Positions 23,732 through 32,453 of a DNA stretch of 32,453 bases are shown piece after piece. The notes under the pieces are model-generated. The model did no database searches, was not told where the DNA came from, and saw only the letters and a list, made by a program, of their open reading frames with translations. Positions within the stretch are counted from its first letter, which is position 1. Every line of letters starts with the position of its first letter. This DNA is from an uncultured Pseudomonadota bacterium (GTDB lineage: Bacteria > Desulfobacterota > Desulfobulbia > Desulfobulbales > Desulfurivibrionaceae), in contig CALMMG010000131.1 in assembly GCA_937868185.1 (NCBI GenBank), positions 1 through 32,453 on the forward strand, given 5' to 3'. Made by a program: the position numbers and the translations under genes.

Positions 23732-25414
23732 ATGCAAATCAGCCTGATCACCCTCAATGCCCGCTACTCCCATTCCTGCCCGGCGCTGTTCCATGTGCGC
23801 AATGCCCTGGTGCAGACTCTGCCGGAAAGTTGCCTGGTATTGCACCAATTCACCATCAACGATCCTTATTACCAGACCCTGGTGCGGATCACCGGTGACC
23901 AGCCCCAGGTCATCTGTTTTTCGGTGTACATCTGGAACGCCGACTACACCATGCGCCTGGTGGCCGATCTGCACCGGATTTTGCCCGAGGTTCCGATCAT
24001 CCTTGGTGGGCCGGAGGTAACCTTCATGGCGTTGGCAAGCCTGCCCGTCGGCTGCACCGTGGTCCGGGGCGAGGTGGAAGGGTTGGGGGATGATTTTTTT
24101 TGCGACCTGGCGGCGGGAAATCTGCAAGCCGAGTACCTCGCCACCAGCGCCCCCCCGTTTGCCATGCCCTACCAGGAGTCCGATTTTGCGGCGCATCTTG
24201 AAAACCGCAATATCTACTACGAATCCTCTCGGGGCTGCCCGTTTTCCTGCAGCTATTGCCTCTCCTCGGTGGGACAGGGGGTGCGTTACCGGGAATTGCC
24301 CGAGGTGGAGCGGGAGCTGGCGCAAATCCTTGCCCATACCCCCAAGATCATTCGCTTTGTGGACCGGACCTTTAATGCCCTGCCCGCGCGCTCCCTGGCC
24401 ATTTGGCGCTATCTCCTTGCCCAGCCTGGGGAGACCCTCTTTCATTTCGAGATCGCCCCGGATCTGTTCAGTGAAGAGATGCTGGCTTTCCTGGCCGATG
24501 TTCCCCAAGGTCGCTTTCAGTTTGAAATCGGTCTGCAGTCCACCAATCCAACCACCCTGGCGGCGGTAAATCGGAGGATGGACCTGGCCAGGGCCGGGGA
24601 GAATATCCGCCGGTTGGTGGCTTTGGGCAATATCCATCTGCATCTTGACCTGATTCTTGGGCTTCCCTGTGAAACCGAGGCAACCTTCCGCACCTCGCTG
24701 AACGAGGCCTTCGGGATGGCGTCCCACCATCTCCAGATGGGGTTGCTCAAGGTTTTGCCCGGTACTGCGATCAGTCGGGATGCGGAGGAGTTTGGCCTCG
24801 TCAGCTCGGCCACCCCTCCCTATTCGGTGCTGGCCACCCGCTGGCTGGAGCATACAGACCTGCGTCGCCTGTTCTGGTTGGGCGAGTGCCTGGAGGCCTT
24901 TTACAACAACCGGTTTTTTCGTAACACCTTGGAGTACATCAGAAAAAAAGGAGAAGAGCCCTTCGGGTTTTTTGCGCAATTGCTTACCATCTGCCAGGGG
25001 GCTGATTTTTTCGCCTTGGCGAAAACCCAGGAGCTGATGACCAGAATGCTGGTAGAGCTGGCCCAGGCGCGACCGGACCGGGAGCTGTTTTGCGAGCTGC
25101 TTCGGTTTGACTGGCTGGTGAGCGGGCAGCGGCTGCTGCCGCCTTGTCTGGATGCGGAGCCGTCCAAAGAGATCAGGGATTATCTCTGGCGGAATCTGCC
25201 GGAAGAGTTGCCACCCCATTATACCCGGCTGACCAGAAACGAATTTTTCAAGCGGGGAATCTTTGCTCGGTTTTCCGAAGCACTGCTATGCGTCGTGGGC
25301 TTGGCCGAAGGCGAGTCGACATCCCCCGGTGGTTATGTCTGCTTTTTCCCGGAACAGGAGAGCGTCGATGGGCATCAGCGCCAGCGGCATATCGTGTTTT
25401 CCTTGGAAGGGTAG
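23732..25414 (+). CDS. B12-binding-domain radical SAM protein (DUF4080-type)
   Basis: A 560-residue enzyme. Residues 1-140 form a cobalamin-binding-like domain (VYIWNADYTMRLVADLHRI, then IILGGPEVTF), without the DxHxxG lower-ligand motif. The radical SAM barrel has Cys169, Cys173 and Cys176 (RGCPFSCSYC), followed by IRFVDRTFNALP, FQFEIGLQSTNP and LDLILGLPCE. The C-terminal 200 residues match the domain called DUF4080. AGGTGA lies just upstream of the ATG. It is a single gene, convergent with the alcohol dehydrogenase, 20 bp apart. Members are thought to methylate or otherwise modify unknown substrates; none is assigned here. Confidence 0.9.
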   Translation: MQISLITLNARYSHSCPALFHVRNALVQTLPESCLVLHQFTINDPYYQTLVRITGDQPQVICFSVYIWNADYTMRLVADLHRILPEVPIILGGPEVTFMALASLPVGCTVVRGEVEGLGDDFFCDLAAGNLQAEYLATSAPPFAMPYQESDFAAHLENRNIYYESSRGCPFSCSYCLSSVGQGVRYRELPEVERELAQILAHTPKIIRFVDRTFNALPARSLAIWRYLLAQPGETLFHFEIAPDLFSEEMLAFLADVPQGRFQFEIGLQSTNPTTLAAVNRRMDLARAGENIRRLVALGNIHLHLDLILGLPCETEATFRTSLNEAFGMASHHLQMGLLKVLPGTAISRDAEEFGLVSSATPPYSVLATRWLEHTDLRRLFWLGECLEAFYNNRFFRNTLEYIRKKGEEPFGFFAQLLTICQGADFFALAKTQELMTRMLVELAQARPDRELFCELLRFDWLVSGQRLLPPCLDAEPSKEIRDYLWRNLPEELPPHYTRLTRNEFFKRGIFARFSEALLCVVGLAEGESTSPGGYVCFFPEQESVDGHQRQRHIVFSLEG

Positions 25415-25434
25415 GCGGTAGGGTTGTTGGTATT

Positions 25435-26580
25435 TCACACTGCCAATCTCAGGATCTCGGCGATGGTTTCCTTGGGGTAGAGATCGCCAATCCCCCATTG
25501 TTTGGCCAATCCTTCGGCGTTTTCTGCGATTGCCTCGATGTCTGCCGCGGGAATTTTTACCTCAGCGAGCCGGACCGGCGACTTGATTGTTACAAACCAC
25601 TGCTCCAGTGCCGCAATCCCCGCTTCACCAGAATTAAGGTTGAAAATCTCCTTGGCAAAGCGGGCAAACTGGCTGGGGTTTTTGCTAATATACCACTTCA
25701 TCCAGGCGGGCATGACGATGGATAGTCCGGCCCCGTGCGGGATGTTGTAAATTGCACTCATGGCATGCTCGATCATGTGATTGGGGAAGCTGTATGGGCC
25801 GATGCCGGCCGGGGTCAGGCCGTTGAGGGCCAGGGTGGCTGTCCACATGAAGGAGGCGCGTGCCTTGGCGTGGGCGGGTTCGGCCATGATCAGGTCGGTG
25901 GTTTCGATCACCGTCTTGATGATTCCTTCTACCAGCCGGTCCTGGAGATGGGTGCCTGGCTGTTTGGTAAAGTACCCCTCGATGACATGGGCGATGGCGT
26001 CCACCGCGCTGTAGGCCGTGTAAGTGAGGGGCACGGAATGGGTCAGTTCCGGGTTGAGGATGGAGACTTTTGGGTAAACGTGGGGCGAGGAAATATTGTA
26101 TTTTTGGCGGGTCTCCGCATTGGTGACAACCGAGTTGCCGTTCATCTCGCTGCCTGTGGCAGCCAGGGTCAGGATGGTGAAGATGGGCAGGGCGCGCTTC
26201 ACCTCCTTGCCGACAAAGAATTGCCAGACATCCGAATCGCTTAAAGCGCCCACCGCGATAGCCTTTGCCTCATCCAGCACCGAACCGCCGCCCACCGCCA
26301 GAATCGCCTCGACCTTGTCCCGCTTGGCCAGAGCCACGCCTTCCCTGGTATGGGAAAGCACCGGGTTGGAGTCCACCCCGCCAAACTGGGTGCAACCGAT
26401 ATCGCTGGCTGTGAGGCTGGCCATCACCCGGTCGAGCAGCCCGCTTTTGACCACCGAGTTTCGGCCATAGACCAGCAGCACCTTGGTGATGCCGGCGGCC
26501 TTCAGTTCCGAGCCGATCAGGGCCTCTTTGCCTGCGCCGAAGATGATTTTGGTAGGGTTGTGAAAGGTGAAGTCAAACAT
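25435..26580 (-). CDS. Iron-containing alcohol dehydrogenase (butanol dehydrogenase-like)
   Basis: A 381-residue NAD(P)-dependent, Fe-activated group III alcohol dehydrogenase that interconverts alcohols and aldehydes. The Rossmann part has GGVDSNPVLSHTREG and AVGGGSVLDEAKAI; metal ligands are Asp194 and His198 (AVDAIAHV), His268 (FPNHMIEH) and His282 (IPHGAGL). Length and motifs match YqhD/BDH-type enzymes. AAGGAGG lies just upstream of the start, and it has its own promoter at 26644-26672. Preferred substrate and cofactor cannot be told from the sequence. Confidence 0.95.
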   Translation of the reverse strand: MFDFTFHNPTKIIFGAGKEALIGSELKAAGITKVLLVYGRNSVVKSGLLDRVMASLTASDIGCTQFGGVDSNPVLSHTREGVALAKRDKVEAILAVGGGSVLDEAKAIAVGALSDSDVWQFFVGKEVKRALPIFTILTLAATGSEMNGNSVVTNAETRQKYNISSPHVYPKVSILNPELTHSVPLTYTAYSAVDAIAHVIEGYFTKQPGTHLQDRLVEGIIKTVIETTDLIMAEPAHAKARASFMWTATLALNGLTPAGIGPYSFPNHMIEHAMSAIYNIPHGAGLSIVMPAWMKWYISKNPSQFARFAKEIFNLNSGEAGIAALEQWFVTIKSPVRLAEVKIPAADIEAIAENAEGLAKQWGIGDLYPKETIAEILRLAV

Positions 26581-26643
26581 GAGTCCTCCTTATTATGGCT
26601 GAGCCGGTTTTGAGCCCGACATCGAGACGAGCGTAGGGCAAAA

Positions 26644-26672
26644 AATATAACGGATCACTCTGTGCTTGTCAT
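26644..26672 (-). promoter_or_regulatory. Sigma70-type promoter of the alcohol dehydrogenase
   Basis: On the minus strand, ATGACA, a 17-nt spacer, then TATATT; each hexamer matches 5 of 6. Transcription would start about 60 bp before the gene. Confidence 0.6.
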
Positions 26673-26725
26673 CCTGTATCAGTTAAACATCTGTAATCAT
26701 AGTATTTTTTCTGTTTCATTTCATC

Positions 26726-27847
26726 TTAGCCCATCATCCCGATGGTTTTGCGGAAGCGGAGCAGGGTGATGCCGAAAAAAACCACGCCTATCAGGATAAG
26801 GATAACGAATTGTGGCCACACCACATCCAGGCCCGCGCCCCGATAAAGAATCGCCTGGCCAAGGGAGACAAAGTGGGTGGTGGGTGCCACCTGCATCACG
26901 GCCTGAACAAAGGGTGGCATACTTTCCCGCGGCGTGACCCCGCCGGAGAGCATCTCCAGTGGCAGCAGCACCAGCATCAGCAGCAGTCCGAATTGCGGCA
27001 TCGAGCGCGCGATGGTGCCCAGGAAAATTCCCATGGAAGTCGTGGCGAAGAGATGTAGGGCGGTGCCGACCAGAAAGAGGGCGAGCGAACCCTCAATGGG
27101 CACCGCAAGGAGGCCCTGGACCACAAAGAGCAGGGACAAAGCACAGGCGACAAGGACCACCAGCCCCATGGACCAGATCTTGCTCGTCATGATCTCAAAG
27201 GGGGTCACCGGCATGACCAGAAGATGTTCGATGGTGCCATGCTCCCGCTCGCGGATCAGCGCGGCGCCGGTAAGGACGATGGAAAGCATGGTGACGTTGT
27301 TGATGAGTTCCATCAAGCCTCCGAACCAGGTTTGAGTCAAAGTGGGGTTGAAGCGCGCCCTCAGTTCGAGCTCCACCACCGGCGGTGCCGTTCCGCGATA
27401 GCGTTGGGCGAATTCGGTGACCTCGCTGGTGATCATGGTCTGGATATAGCCGCTGCCGCTAAAGGCTTGGGTCATACGGGTCGCATCCACATTCAGCTGA
27501 ATCGTGGGTTGTCTCCCTGCCAAGAGATCCCGCTGAAATCCAGGGGGGATGTCCAGGGCGAAGGTATCGAGGCCACCATCCATGCGGCTGTCCATCTCGG
27601 CCTGGGTAATCAGCACCGGCGGGAGAAAATGCGGCGGATAAAAGATGTCGACGATCCGTGCCGACAGCGGCGACCGGTCTTCGTCAACGATGGCGATCGG
27701 CGCCTTATTGAGGGTTTCCGGCATTGCCGTGGCGCCTGAGTAGATTGCCACGGTGAAGGCAAAGAGGATCAATCCCATCATGATCGGATCGCGGGCCAGG
27801 CTGTGCAGTTCCTTGATCCCCAGTTGTCGAATGGTGTCGAGCCGCAT
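26726..27847 (-). CDS. ABC-2 type transporter permease (YhhJ-like)
   Basis: A 373-residue inner-membrane permease, last gene of the exporter operon. One N-terminal helix (about 23-43) leads to a periplasmic domain of about 130 residues with PIAIVDEDRSPLSARI and LDIPPGFQRDLLAG; a set of five or six helices follows, with the ABC-2 loop LIREREHGTIEHLLVMPV. This is the layout of E. coli YhhJ. It starts 2 bp after the end of the RbbA-like gene. With the permease half of that protein it would form the membrane channel. Confidence 0.93.
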   Translation of the reverse strand: MRLDTIRQLGIKELHSLARDPIMMGLILFAFTVAIYSGATAMPETLNKAPIAIVDEDRSPLSARIVDIFYPPHFLPPVLITQAEMDSRMDGGLDTFALDIPPGFQRDLLAGRQPTIQLNVDATRMTQAFSGSGYIQTMITSEVTEFAQRYRGTAPPVVELELRARFNPTLTQTWFGGLMELINNVTMLSIVLTGAALIREREHGTIEHLLVMPVTPFEIMTSKIWSMGLVVLVACALSLLFVVQGLLAVPIEGSLALFLVGTALHLFATTSMGIFLGTIARSMPQFGLLLMLVLLPLEMLSGGVTPRESMPPFVQAVMQVAPTTHFVSLGQAILYRGAGLDVVWPQFVILILIGVVFFGITLLRFRKTIGMMG

Positions 27848-27849
27848 GG

Positions 27850-30621
27850 TCAGCGCTCCTGTTTTCGCAACAACAGCACGCAGAGTCCGGTCAGCAATGG
27901 AATGGCCAGGAGGAGCGGCAGGAAGGACGCCTGCAGGTCCGCGAAACCAAGTCCCTTGGAGAAGGTTCCCCGGGCAATGGTCAGGAAATAGGTGGTGGGA
28001 TAGACGTTACCGATCATTCTGCCCAACCCCTCCAATGCGGAAACCGGGGAGGTCATACCGCAGAACTGTACCGCAGGTAGGAGGGTGAGAATGGCCGTGC
28101 CGAAGATGGCGGCAATCTGGCTGCGGACAAAGGTGGAGAACAGCAGGCCCATGGCGGTGGCCGAAGTGACATAAAGCAGGGCCGCGACGGAGAGGGTGAA
28201 AAAGCTTCCCTTCATCGGCACGACGAAAACGGTCACCGCCAGCAAGGACATGAACAAAAAGTTGACCATTGCCAGGCCGATGTAGGGCAGTTGTTTGCCG
28301 AGCAGAAACTCAAACTGCGTCACCGGGGTGACATAGAGGTTGACGATGGAGCCCAGCTCTTTTTCCCGCACCACACTAAGCGCCGTGAGCATCGCCGGAA
28401 TCATCAGGAGCAAGAGGGGAATCACCGCCGGCACCATCGCGACCAGGCTCTTGACCTCAGGGTTGTAGCGAAACCGCGTTTCGATCTTGATCAGTCCGGC
28501 GGAGCGGGACTGGCCAAGCTTGCGCGCCGCCATCTCGGCCAGCCAGTGGGCATGCATTCCGCGCACATAGCCCTGAATGGTTTCGGCCCGCTGCGGCATG
28601 GCACCGTCGATCCAGGCCCCGATCGCCACCGGAGTGCCGCGCCCCAGATCGCGGGCAAAGCCCGGGGGTATTTCCAGGGCCAGGCTGATCTCGCCACCCC
28701 GCATGCGTCGGTCCAGATCGGCGTAATCGGTAATGGGCGCATGTTCGATGAAATAATAATGGGAGCCGGCAAGATTGAGTGCATAGTCCCGGCTGATCGA
28801 GGTCTGGTCGCGATCGAGCACGGCAAAGGAGAGCCCCTCCACATCCAGGGTGATCCCGTAGCCCATGATCAGCATGAGAATGACGCTGCCGAGCAACGCC
28901 AGAGTAGCCCGGATCGGATCCCGCTGGAGCTCCAGCGTTTCGCGTCGGCTGTAGCTGAGCAGGCGGCGAAGATCGAAGCCGACGCTCCTGTCGTGGGGTG
29001 GAGCTGAGGGAGGGAGCCTCGCCGTGTCTGCTGACAGCTCAGGACTCTTGCCCTCGGGTACGGCGTCTTCCAGGTAGGCGATAAATGCCTCTTCCAGGGT
29101 TGTTGTCCCGCGTTCTTGCATCAAGGCGGCGGGCGTATCGCTGACCAGTACCTGTCCGGCGTGCATCAGGGAGATGCGATCGCACCGCTCGGCTTCGTTC
29201 ATGAAATGGGTGGAGATGAAGATGGTGACCTGGTCATGGCGGGCGAGGTCGATCAACATTTGCCAGAACCCATCGCGGGCGATCGGGTCAACCCCTGAGG
29301 TGGGTTCATCGAGGATTAGCATCTCCGGGTGATGGATCATCGCCACCGCCAGGGAGAGCCGTTGCCGTTGCCCCAAAGGGAGACTGTCAGGTAGCGCCGC
29401 CATGATCTCGGTCAGGCCGAAACGGCGAGCCATTTCGCTTACCCGGTCTGGAATCTGCGCGGCGGGTACGCTGAAAAGCCGGGCATGCAAGGTGAGGTTC
29501 TGCTCCACGCTCAGCTCGGAATAGAGCGAGAAGGATTGGGTCATATAGCCGACGCGGCGCCGGGTTTCAAGATCCTTGGGGTTTATCGTCTGGCCGAAGA
29601 GCCACGCCTCCCCCTCGCTGGCCGTCAGCAACCCGGTGAGCATCTTCATGGTCGTGGTCTTGCCGCAACCGTTGGAGCCTAAGAAGCCGAAGATCTCCCC
29701 GCGGGCGATGCGAAAACTCACCCGGTCCACCGCGGTGAAGTCGCCGAAACGCATGGTCAGATCCTTCGCCTCAATCGCGATCTCCTCGCCATCGGTTTTG
29801 CGTGGCGGGATGCGGATCGCCTGGTGGCCGACGCGCTTTTCTTCCGGCAGCAAGGCAATAAAGGCCCCCTCCAGGGTATCGCTGGCGGTACGCGTAAGAA
29901 TCTGCTGCGGGGTACCGGTGGTCAGCACTCGCCCACCATCCATGGCCACCAGCCAGTCGAAGCGGGCGGCCTCCTCCATATAGGCGGTGGCGACCAGGAC
30001 GCTCATCCCGGGTTGCCCGGCCCGGATGCGGCCGATCAACTCCCAGAATTGTCGGCGGGAGAGCGGATCAACCCCGGTGGTGGGTTCATCGAGGATCAGC
30101 AGATCGGGATCGTGGATAAGGGCACAGCAAAGGCCGAGTTTTTGTTTCATCCCGCCGGAAAGCTTGCCTGCCGGGCGATCCCGGAAAGGAGCCAGGCCGG
30201 TGCTGACGAGCAGGTCACTGATGCGGCGCTCTCGTTCGTCCCTCTCTTGGGAGAAGAGACGGCCAAAAAAGTCGATGTTTTCGAAGACCGACAGGGTTGG
30301 GTAAAGATTTTTGCCCAGCCCCTGCGGCATATAGGCAATGCGCGGGCAGACGGATTTCCGGTGGTGGATATCGTCCATATCCCCAGCCAGCACCTCCACC
30401 CGGCCGGTTTGGATGATGCGGGCGCCGGCAATCAGCGAGAAGAGAGTCGATTTTCCCACCCCGTCCGGGCCGATCAGGCCGACCATTTGTCCGGCCGGCA
30501 GATCGAGGGTGACTCTATCCAAGGCCAGGGTCTTGCCGTAGTGCAGGCTGACCTCGGTTAACGATGCGACCGGGGGTGTTTTTGTCGCAAGCGCAGCGGG
30601 AGTGGACTCGGCCTCGCTCAT
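27850..30621 (-). CDS. rbbA: RbbA-like fused ABC transporter: two ATPase domains plus ABC-2 permease
   Basis: A 923-residue protein. ATPase 1 has Walker [10 protein letters not shown] (51-59), signature LSGGMKQK and Walker [13 protein letters not shown] near 178. ATPase 2 has Walker [10 protein letters not shown] near 313, the variant signature LPLGQRQR, and [12 protein letters not shown]. From about residue 565 a YhhJ-like permease follows: first helix, a periplasmic domain with [14 protein letters not shown], then five or six helices including [18 protein letters not shown]. coli RbbA has this length and order. Its start overlaps the stop of the HlyD-type gene by 4 bp (ATGA). It powers export together with the YhhJ-like subunit. 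Confidence 0.93.
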   Translation of the reverse strand: MSEAESTPAALATKTPPVASLTEVSLHYGKTLALDRVTLDLPAGQMVGLIGPDGVGKSTLFSLIAGARIIQTGRVEVLAGDMDDIHHRKSVCPRIAYMPQGLGKNLYPTLSVFENIDFFGRLFSQERDERERRISDLLVSTGLAPFRDRPAGKLSGGMKQKLGLCCALIHDPDLLILDEPTTGVDPLSRRQFWELIGRIRAGQPGMSVLVATAYMEEAARFDWLVAMDGGRVLTTGTPQQILTRTASDTLEGAFIALLPEEKRVGHQAIRIPPRKTDGEEIAIEAKDLTMRFGDFTAVDRVSFRIARGEIFGFLGSNGCGKTTTMKMLTGLLTASEGEAWLFGQTINPKDLETRRRVGYMTQSFSLYSELSVEQNLTLHARLFSVPAAQIPDRVSEMARRFGLTEIMAALPDSLPLGQRQRLSLAVAMIHHPEMLILDEPTSGVDPIARDGFWQMLIDLARHDQVTIFISTHFMNEAERCDRISLMHAGQVLVSDTPAALMQERGTTTLEEAFIAYLEDAVPEGKSPELSADTARLPPSAPPHDRSVGFDLRRLLSYSRRETLELQRDPIRATLALLGSVILMLIMGYGITLDVEGLSFAVLDRDQTSISRDYALNLAGSHYYFIEHAPITDYADLDRRMRGGEISLALEIPPGFARDLGRGTPVAIGAWIDGAMPQRAETIQGYVRGMHAHWLAEMAARKLGQSRSAGLIKIETRFRYNPEVKSLVAMVPAVIPLLLLMIPAMLTALSVVREKELGSIVNLYVTPVTQFEFLLGKQLPYIGLAMVNFLFMSLLAVTVFVVPMKGSFFTLSVAALLYVTSATAMGLLFSTFVRSQIAAIFGTAILTLLPAVQFCGMTSPVSALEGLGRMIGNVYPTTYFLTIARGTFSKGLGFADLQASFLPLLLAIPLLTGLCVLLLRKQER

Positions 30622-31691
30622 TGCGGGAGCCTCACCTGGAGGGCGGCCGGCCAGGTAATCTGCGGATCGAGCCGGACATGGGCCATGCCCGGCAGGCCGG
30701 TCTTGACCTGCCGGATATGTTTTTTGAGCAGCTCCGGTGCGATGTGCGCCTTGACCCGGAACATCAGCTTCTGCCGTTCGCTGGCCGTTTCCACGGTCTT
30801 GGGGGTAAACTGGGCGACATCGGCGACGAAGGAAACCGTCGCCGGGATGACATAATCCGGCACGGCATCGAGCACCAAGCGCGCCTCGGCGCCGATTGCG
30901 ATTTGGCCGGCCACCGTGGTTGGCAAAAAGAAGGTCATGTAGACATCGGTCAGATCGAGCAGATTGAGGATCTTGCCTCCTGCGGCGACCACCTCGCCGG
31001 GCTGTCCGATGCGATACTGCACGCGGCCGTCGCGGGTCGCTCTCAAGGCACTGTCGTCGATATCCGCCTGGATCCGCTCGATCGTCGCCCGTGATGCCTC
31101 AACATCCGACAAGGCCTCAATTTCTTGGGATTTGGCGGTGGCGATCGCGGCCTCCGCCGCCGCTATCTGGGCTTGGGCCGCACGGGTTGCCGCCTCCGCA
31201 CTCAGGGATTGCGCGCGATCATCGTCCAGTTCCTGGATGGAGATGGCTCCGGCGCTGGCCAATGGTTCGGAACGCAACAACCGCTTGTGGGCCACATCGA
31301 GCTCGGCCTGGCGCTGTGTCATCAGCGCCAGCGCGGCGGCTTTCTCGCTCTGGCGCTGCGCCGTCTGGTTTATGATGGTCTTCACCGCGCTTTCCGCCTT
31401 GCGCAAATGCGCTGCGGCCTCACGGAGTTGGGCATCGAGGACCTCGGTATCCATGCGCGCGACGATCTGCCCGGCGGTGACGAAGTCGCCCTCATTCACC
31501 AGAAGGGCCTTGATCCGGCCGGCTGTTTTGGCGGCGATGTCGATCTCCACCGACTCGATACGGCCATTGCCGCTGGCAAAACCATCGCCCAGTTTTGTCG
31601 GCTGGAGGGAGTGCCAAAGCAGAAAGGCGATGGTGGCAACGACACCAATCATCCCGATTCGAAAAAGCCATTTTTGGTTCAGCGGCAGCAT
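30618..31691 (-). CDS. HlyD/YhiI-type periplasmic adaptor of the exporter
   Basis: A 357-residue membrane-fusion protein bridging the inner-membrane transporter and the outer-membrane channel. A membrane anchor lies at about residues 9-25, the first half of the lipoyl domain at about 45-75 ([20 protein letters not shown]), then a long Ala/Glu-rich coiled-coil hairpin to about 220, the second lipoyl half ([16 protein letters not shown]) and a beta-barrel ([17 protein letters not shown]). AGGAG precedes the start. It overlaps the RbbA-like gene by 4 bp and follows the channel gene by 48 bp, as in an operon. Confidence 0.93.
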   Translation of the reverse strand: MLPLNQKWLFRIGMIGVVATIAFLLWHSLQPTKLGDGFASGNGRIESVEIDIAAKTAGRIKALLVNEGDFVTAGQIVARMDTEVLDAQLREAAAHLRKAESAVKTIINQTAQRQSEKAAALALMTQRQAELDVAHKRLLRSEPLASAGAISIQELDDDRAQSLSAEAATRAAQAQIAAAEAAIATAKSQEIEALSDVEASRATIERIQADIDDSALRATRDGRVQYRIGQPGEVVAAGGKILNLLDLTDVYMTFFLPTTVAGQIAIGAEARLVLDAVPDYVIPATVSFVADVAQFTPKTVETASERQKLMFRVKAHIAPELLKKHIRQVKTGLPGMAHVRLDPQITWPAALQVRLPQ

Positions 31692-31739
31692 GACAACGCT
31701 CCTGTGCTTGGTTGATGCCTTGCCCGCATCACTGGCGGA

Positions 31740-32453
31740 TTACGGTGTGTGGGAGGGGGGGAATTCACTTCCTCCTCCCAGAACTTTATATAAGGTTACC
31801 CAATTGAGTAATCGCGTTAAACGGGTGGTAATCAACCCCTGCTGCGCGCTATAGAGGGAGCGCTGTGCATCCAGCGCGTTCAGATAGCTGTCGCGGCCCT
31901 TTTCGTAACGTGCCTGGGAGAGGCGGTAACTCGTGGCAGTGGCGTCGGTGAGCGATTGTTGCGCCGCCACCTGGTCGTCGATGGTTCCGCGCCGGGCAAG
32001 GGCGTCGGCCACTTCCCGGAAAGCGGTCTGGATCGCTTTCTCATACTGGGCCACGGCGATGTCCCGATCCACCTCCGCCATCTTCAGCTGAGAGCGGCGA
32101 GTACCACCATCGAAGATCGGCAGAACGATATGTGGTGCGAAGGTCCAGGCACCGGATCCTGACTGGAAAAGAGCGGAGAGCTCGTCGCTGCCAACCCCGA
32201 GGGAGCCGACCAGGGTAATGCGCGGGAAAAACGCCGCCCTTGCCGCGCCGATGTTGGCATTGAACCCCTTGAGCAGATTTTCGGCCGCCAGGACATCGGG
32301 GCGCCGGAGCAGGACATCGGAAGGCAGGCCGGGGCTGATATCCTTCAGGGCGGTCAATGTTTCGCTGAGCGGAGGCGGGAATAATTCGGCCGGCACCGTG
32401 GAGCCGACAACCAGGTTGAGACCGTTTTCATCCTGGGCCACCAGGGTGGTGTA
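31740..32453 (-). CDS. TolC/NodT-family outer-membrane efflux channel, N-terminal part missing
   Basis: The last 237 residues of an outer-membrane efflux protein; the frame is open through the right edge (reading [13 protein letters not shown]). Features of the family are [31 protein letters not shown], a long helical region with [17 protein letters not shown], and [22 protein letters not shown]. The conserved [10 protein letters not shown] is diagnostic of NodT-type channels. As first visible gene of the exporter operon it supplies the outer-membrane exit. The promoter lies outside the window. Confidence 0.93.
   Translation of the reverse strand, partial: YTTLVAQDENGLNLVVGSTVPAELFPPPLSETLTALKDISPGLPSDVLLRRPDVLAAENLLKGFNANIGAARAAFFPRITLVGSLGVGSDELSALFQSGSGAWTFAPHIVLPIFDGGTRRSQLKMAEVDRDIAVAQYEKAIQTAFREVADALARRGTIDDQVAAQQSLTDATATSYRLSQARYEKGRDSYLNALDAQRSLYSAQQGLITTRLTRLLNWVTLYKVLGGGSEFPPSHTP

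Noticed and set aside
23702-25219. 505-codon minus-strand open frame
   Set aside because: It lies opposite a clear radical SAM gene with CxxxCxxC and DUF4080 features; its own translation shows no domain.
29290-29420. Degenerate ABC signature LPLGQ in the second ATPase of the RbbA-like protein
   Set aside because: Variant LPLG signatures are, as I recall, normal for this family, so it is not a sign of decay.

Overview
The window reads as chromosomal DNA of a Gram-negative, anaerobic, probably flagellated bacterium. The best guess is a Desulfobacterota (Desulfobulbales-like) organism. Anaerobic C1 metabolism is shown by acsE and acsV of the Wood-Ljungdahl pathway, a ferredoxin-nitroreductase, a B12-type radical SAM protein and an iron alcohol dehydrogenase. 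A Gram-negative envelope is shown by Lgt, a heptose-1-phosphate adenylyltransferase domain, FlgO-like proteins and a TolC-type exporter. The taxon is inferred; there is no rRNA marker, and no tRNA, CRISPR array or insertion sequence was recognised.

Left part (1-7.7 kb, all minus strand): a class II DAHP synthase cut by the window edge, a small HsdR-N-like protein, acsE with a good sigma70 promoter and a strong terminator, a DUF4405 membrane protein, a secreted Gly/Met-rich protein, then acsV followed 2 bp later by a family 2 glycosyltransferase, and a receiver-only response regulator. The 425-bp gap at 3939-4363 holds a near-consensus ParB site (parS) and, about 100 bp away, five hexamers spaced exactly 11 bp apart.

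Middle part (7.9-17.1 kb): a ferredoxin-nitroreductase, two poorly known proteins, a nitrilase/RfaE2 fusion, an unknown protein, then a four-gene plus-strand operon (12876-17026). The operon encodes three exported FlgO-like proteins and a membrane-anchored protein whose cytoplasmic part carries four exact and one degenerate copy of a peptide resembling the CheY-binding N-terminus of FliM/FliY. A sigma28-like promoter lies about 95 bp upstream and a strong terminator closes the operon. This is the best candidate for an undescribed system: a flagellum- or chemotaxis-linked envelope module.

Right part (17.1-32.5 kb): a zinc-ribbon, membrane-anchored trypsin-like protease overlapping hslO (Hsp33); rpe, an M16 double peptidase and lgt on the minus strand; a radical SAM protein facing an iron alcohol dehydrogenase; and a tight minus-strand operon for a tripartite exporter of the YhiI-RbbA-YhhJ type with its outer-membrane channel, which runs off the right edge.
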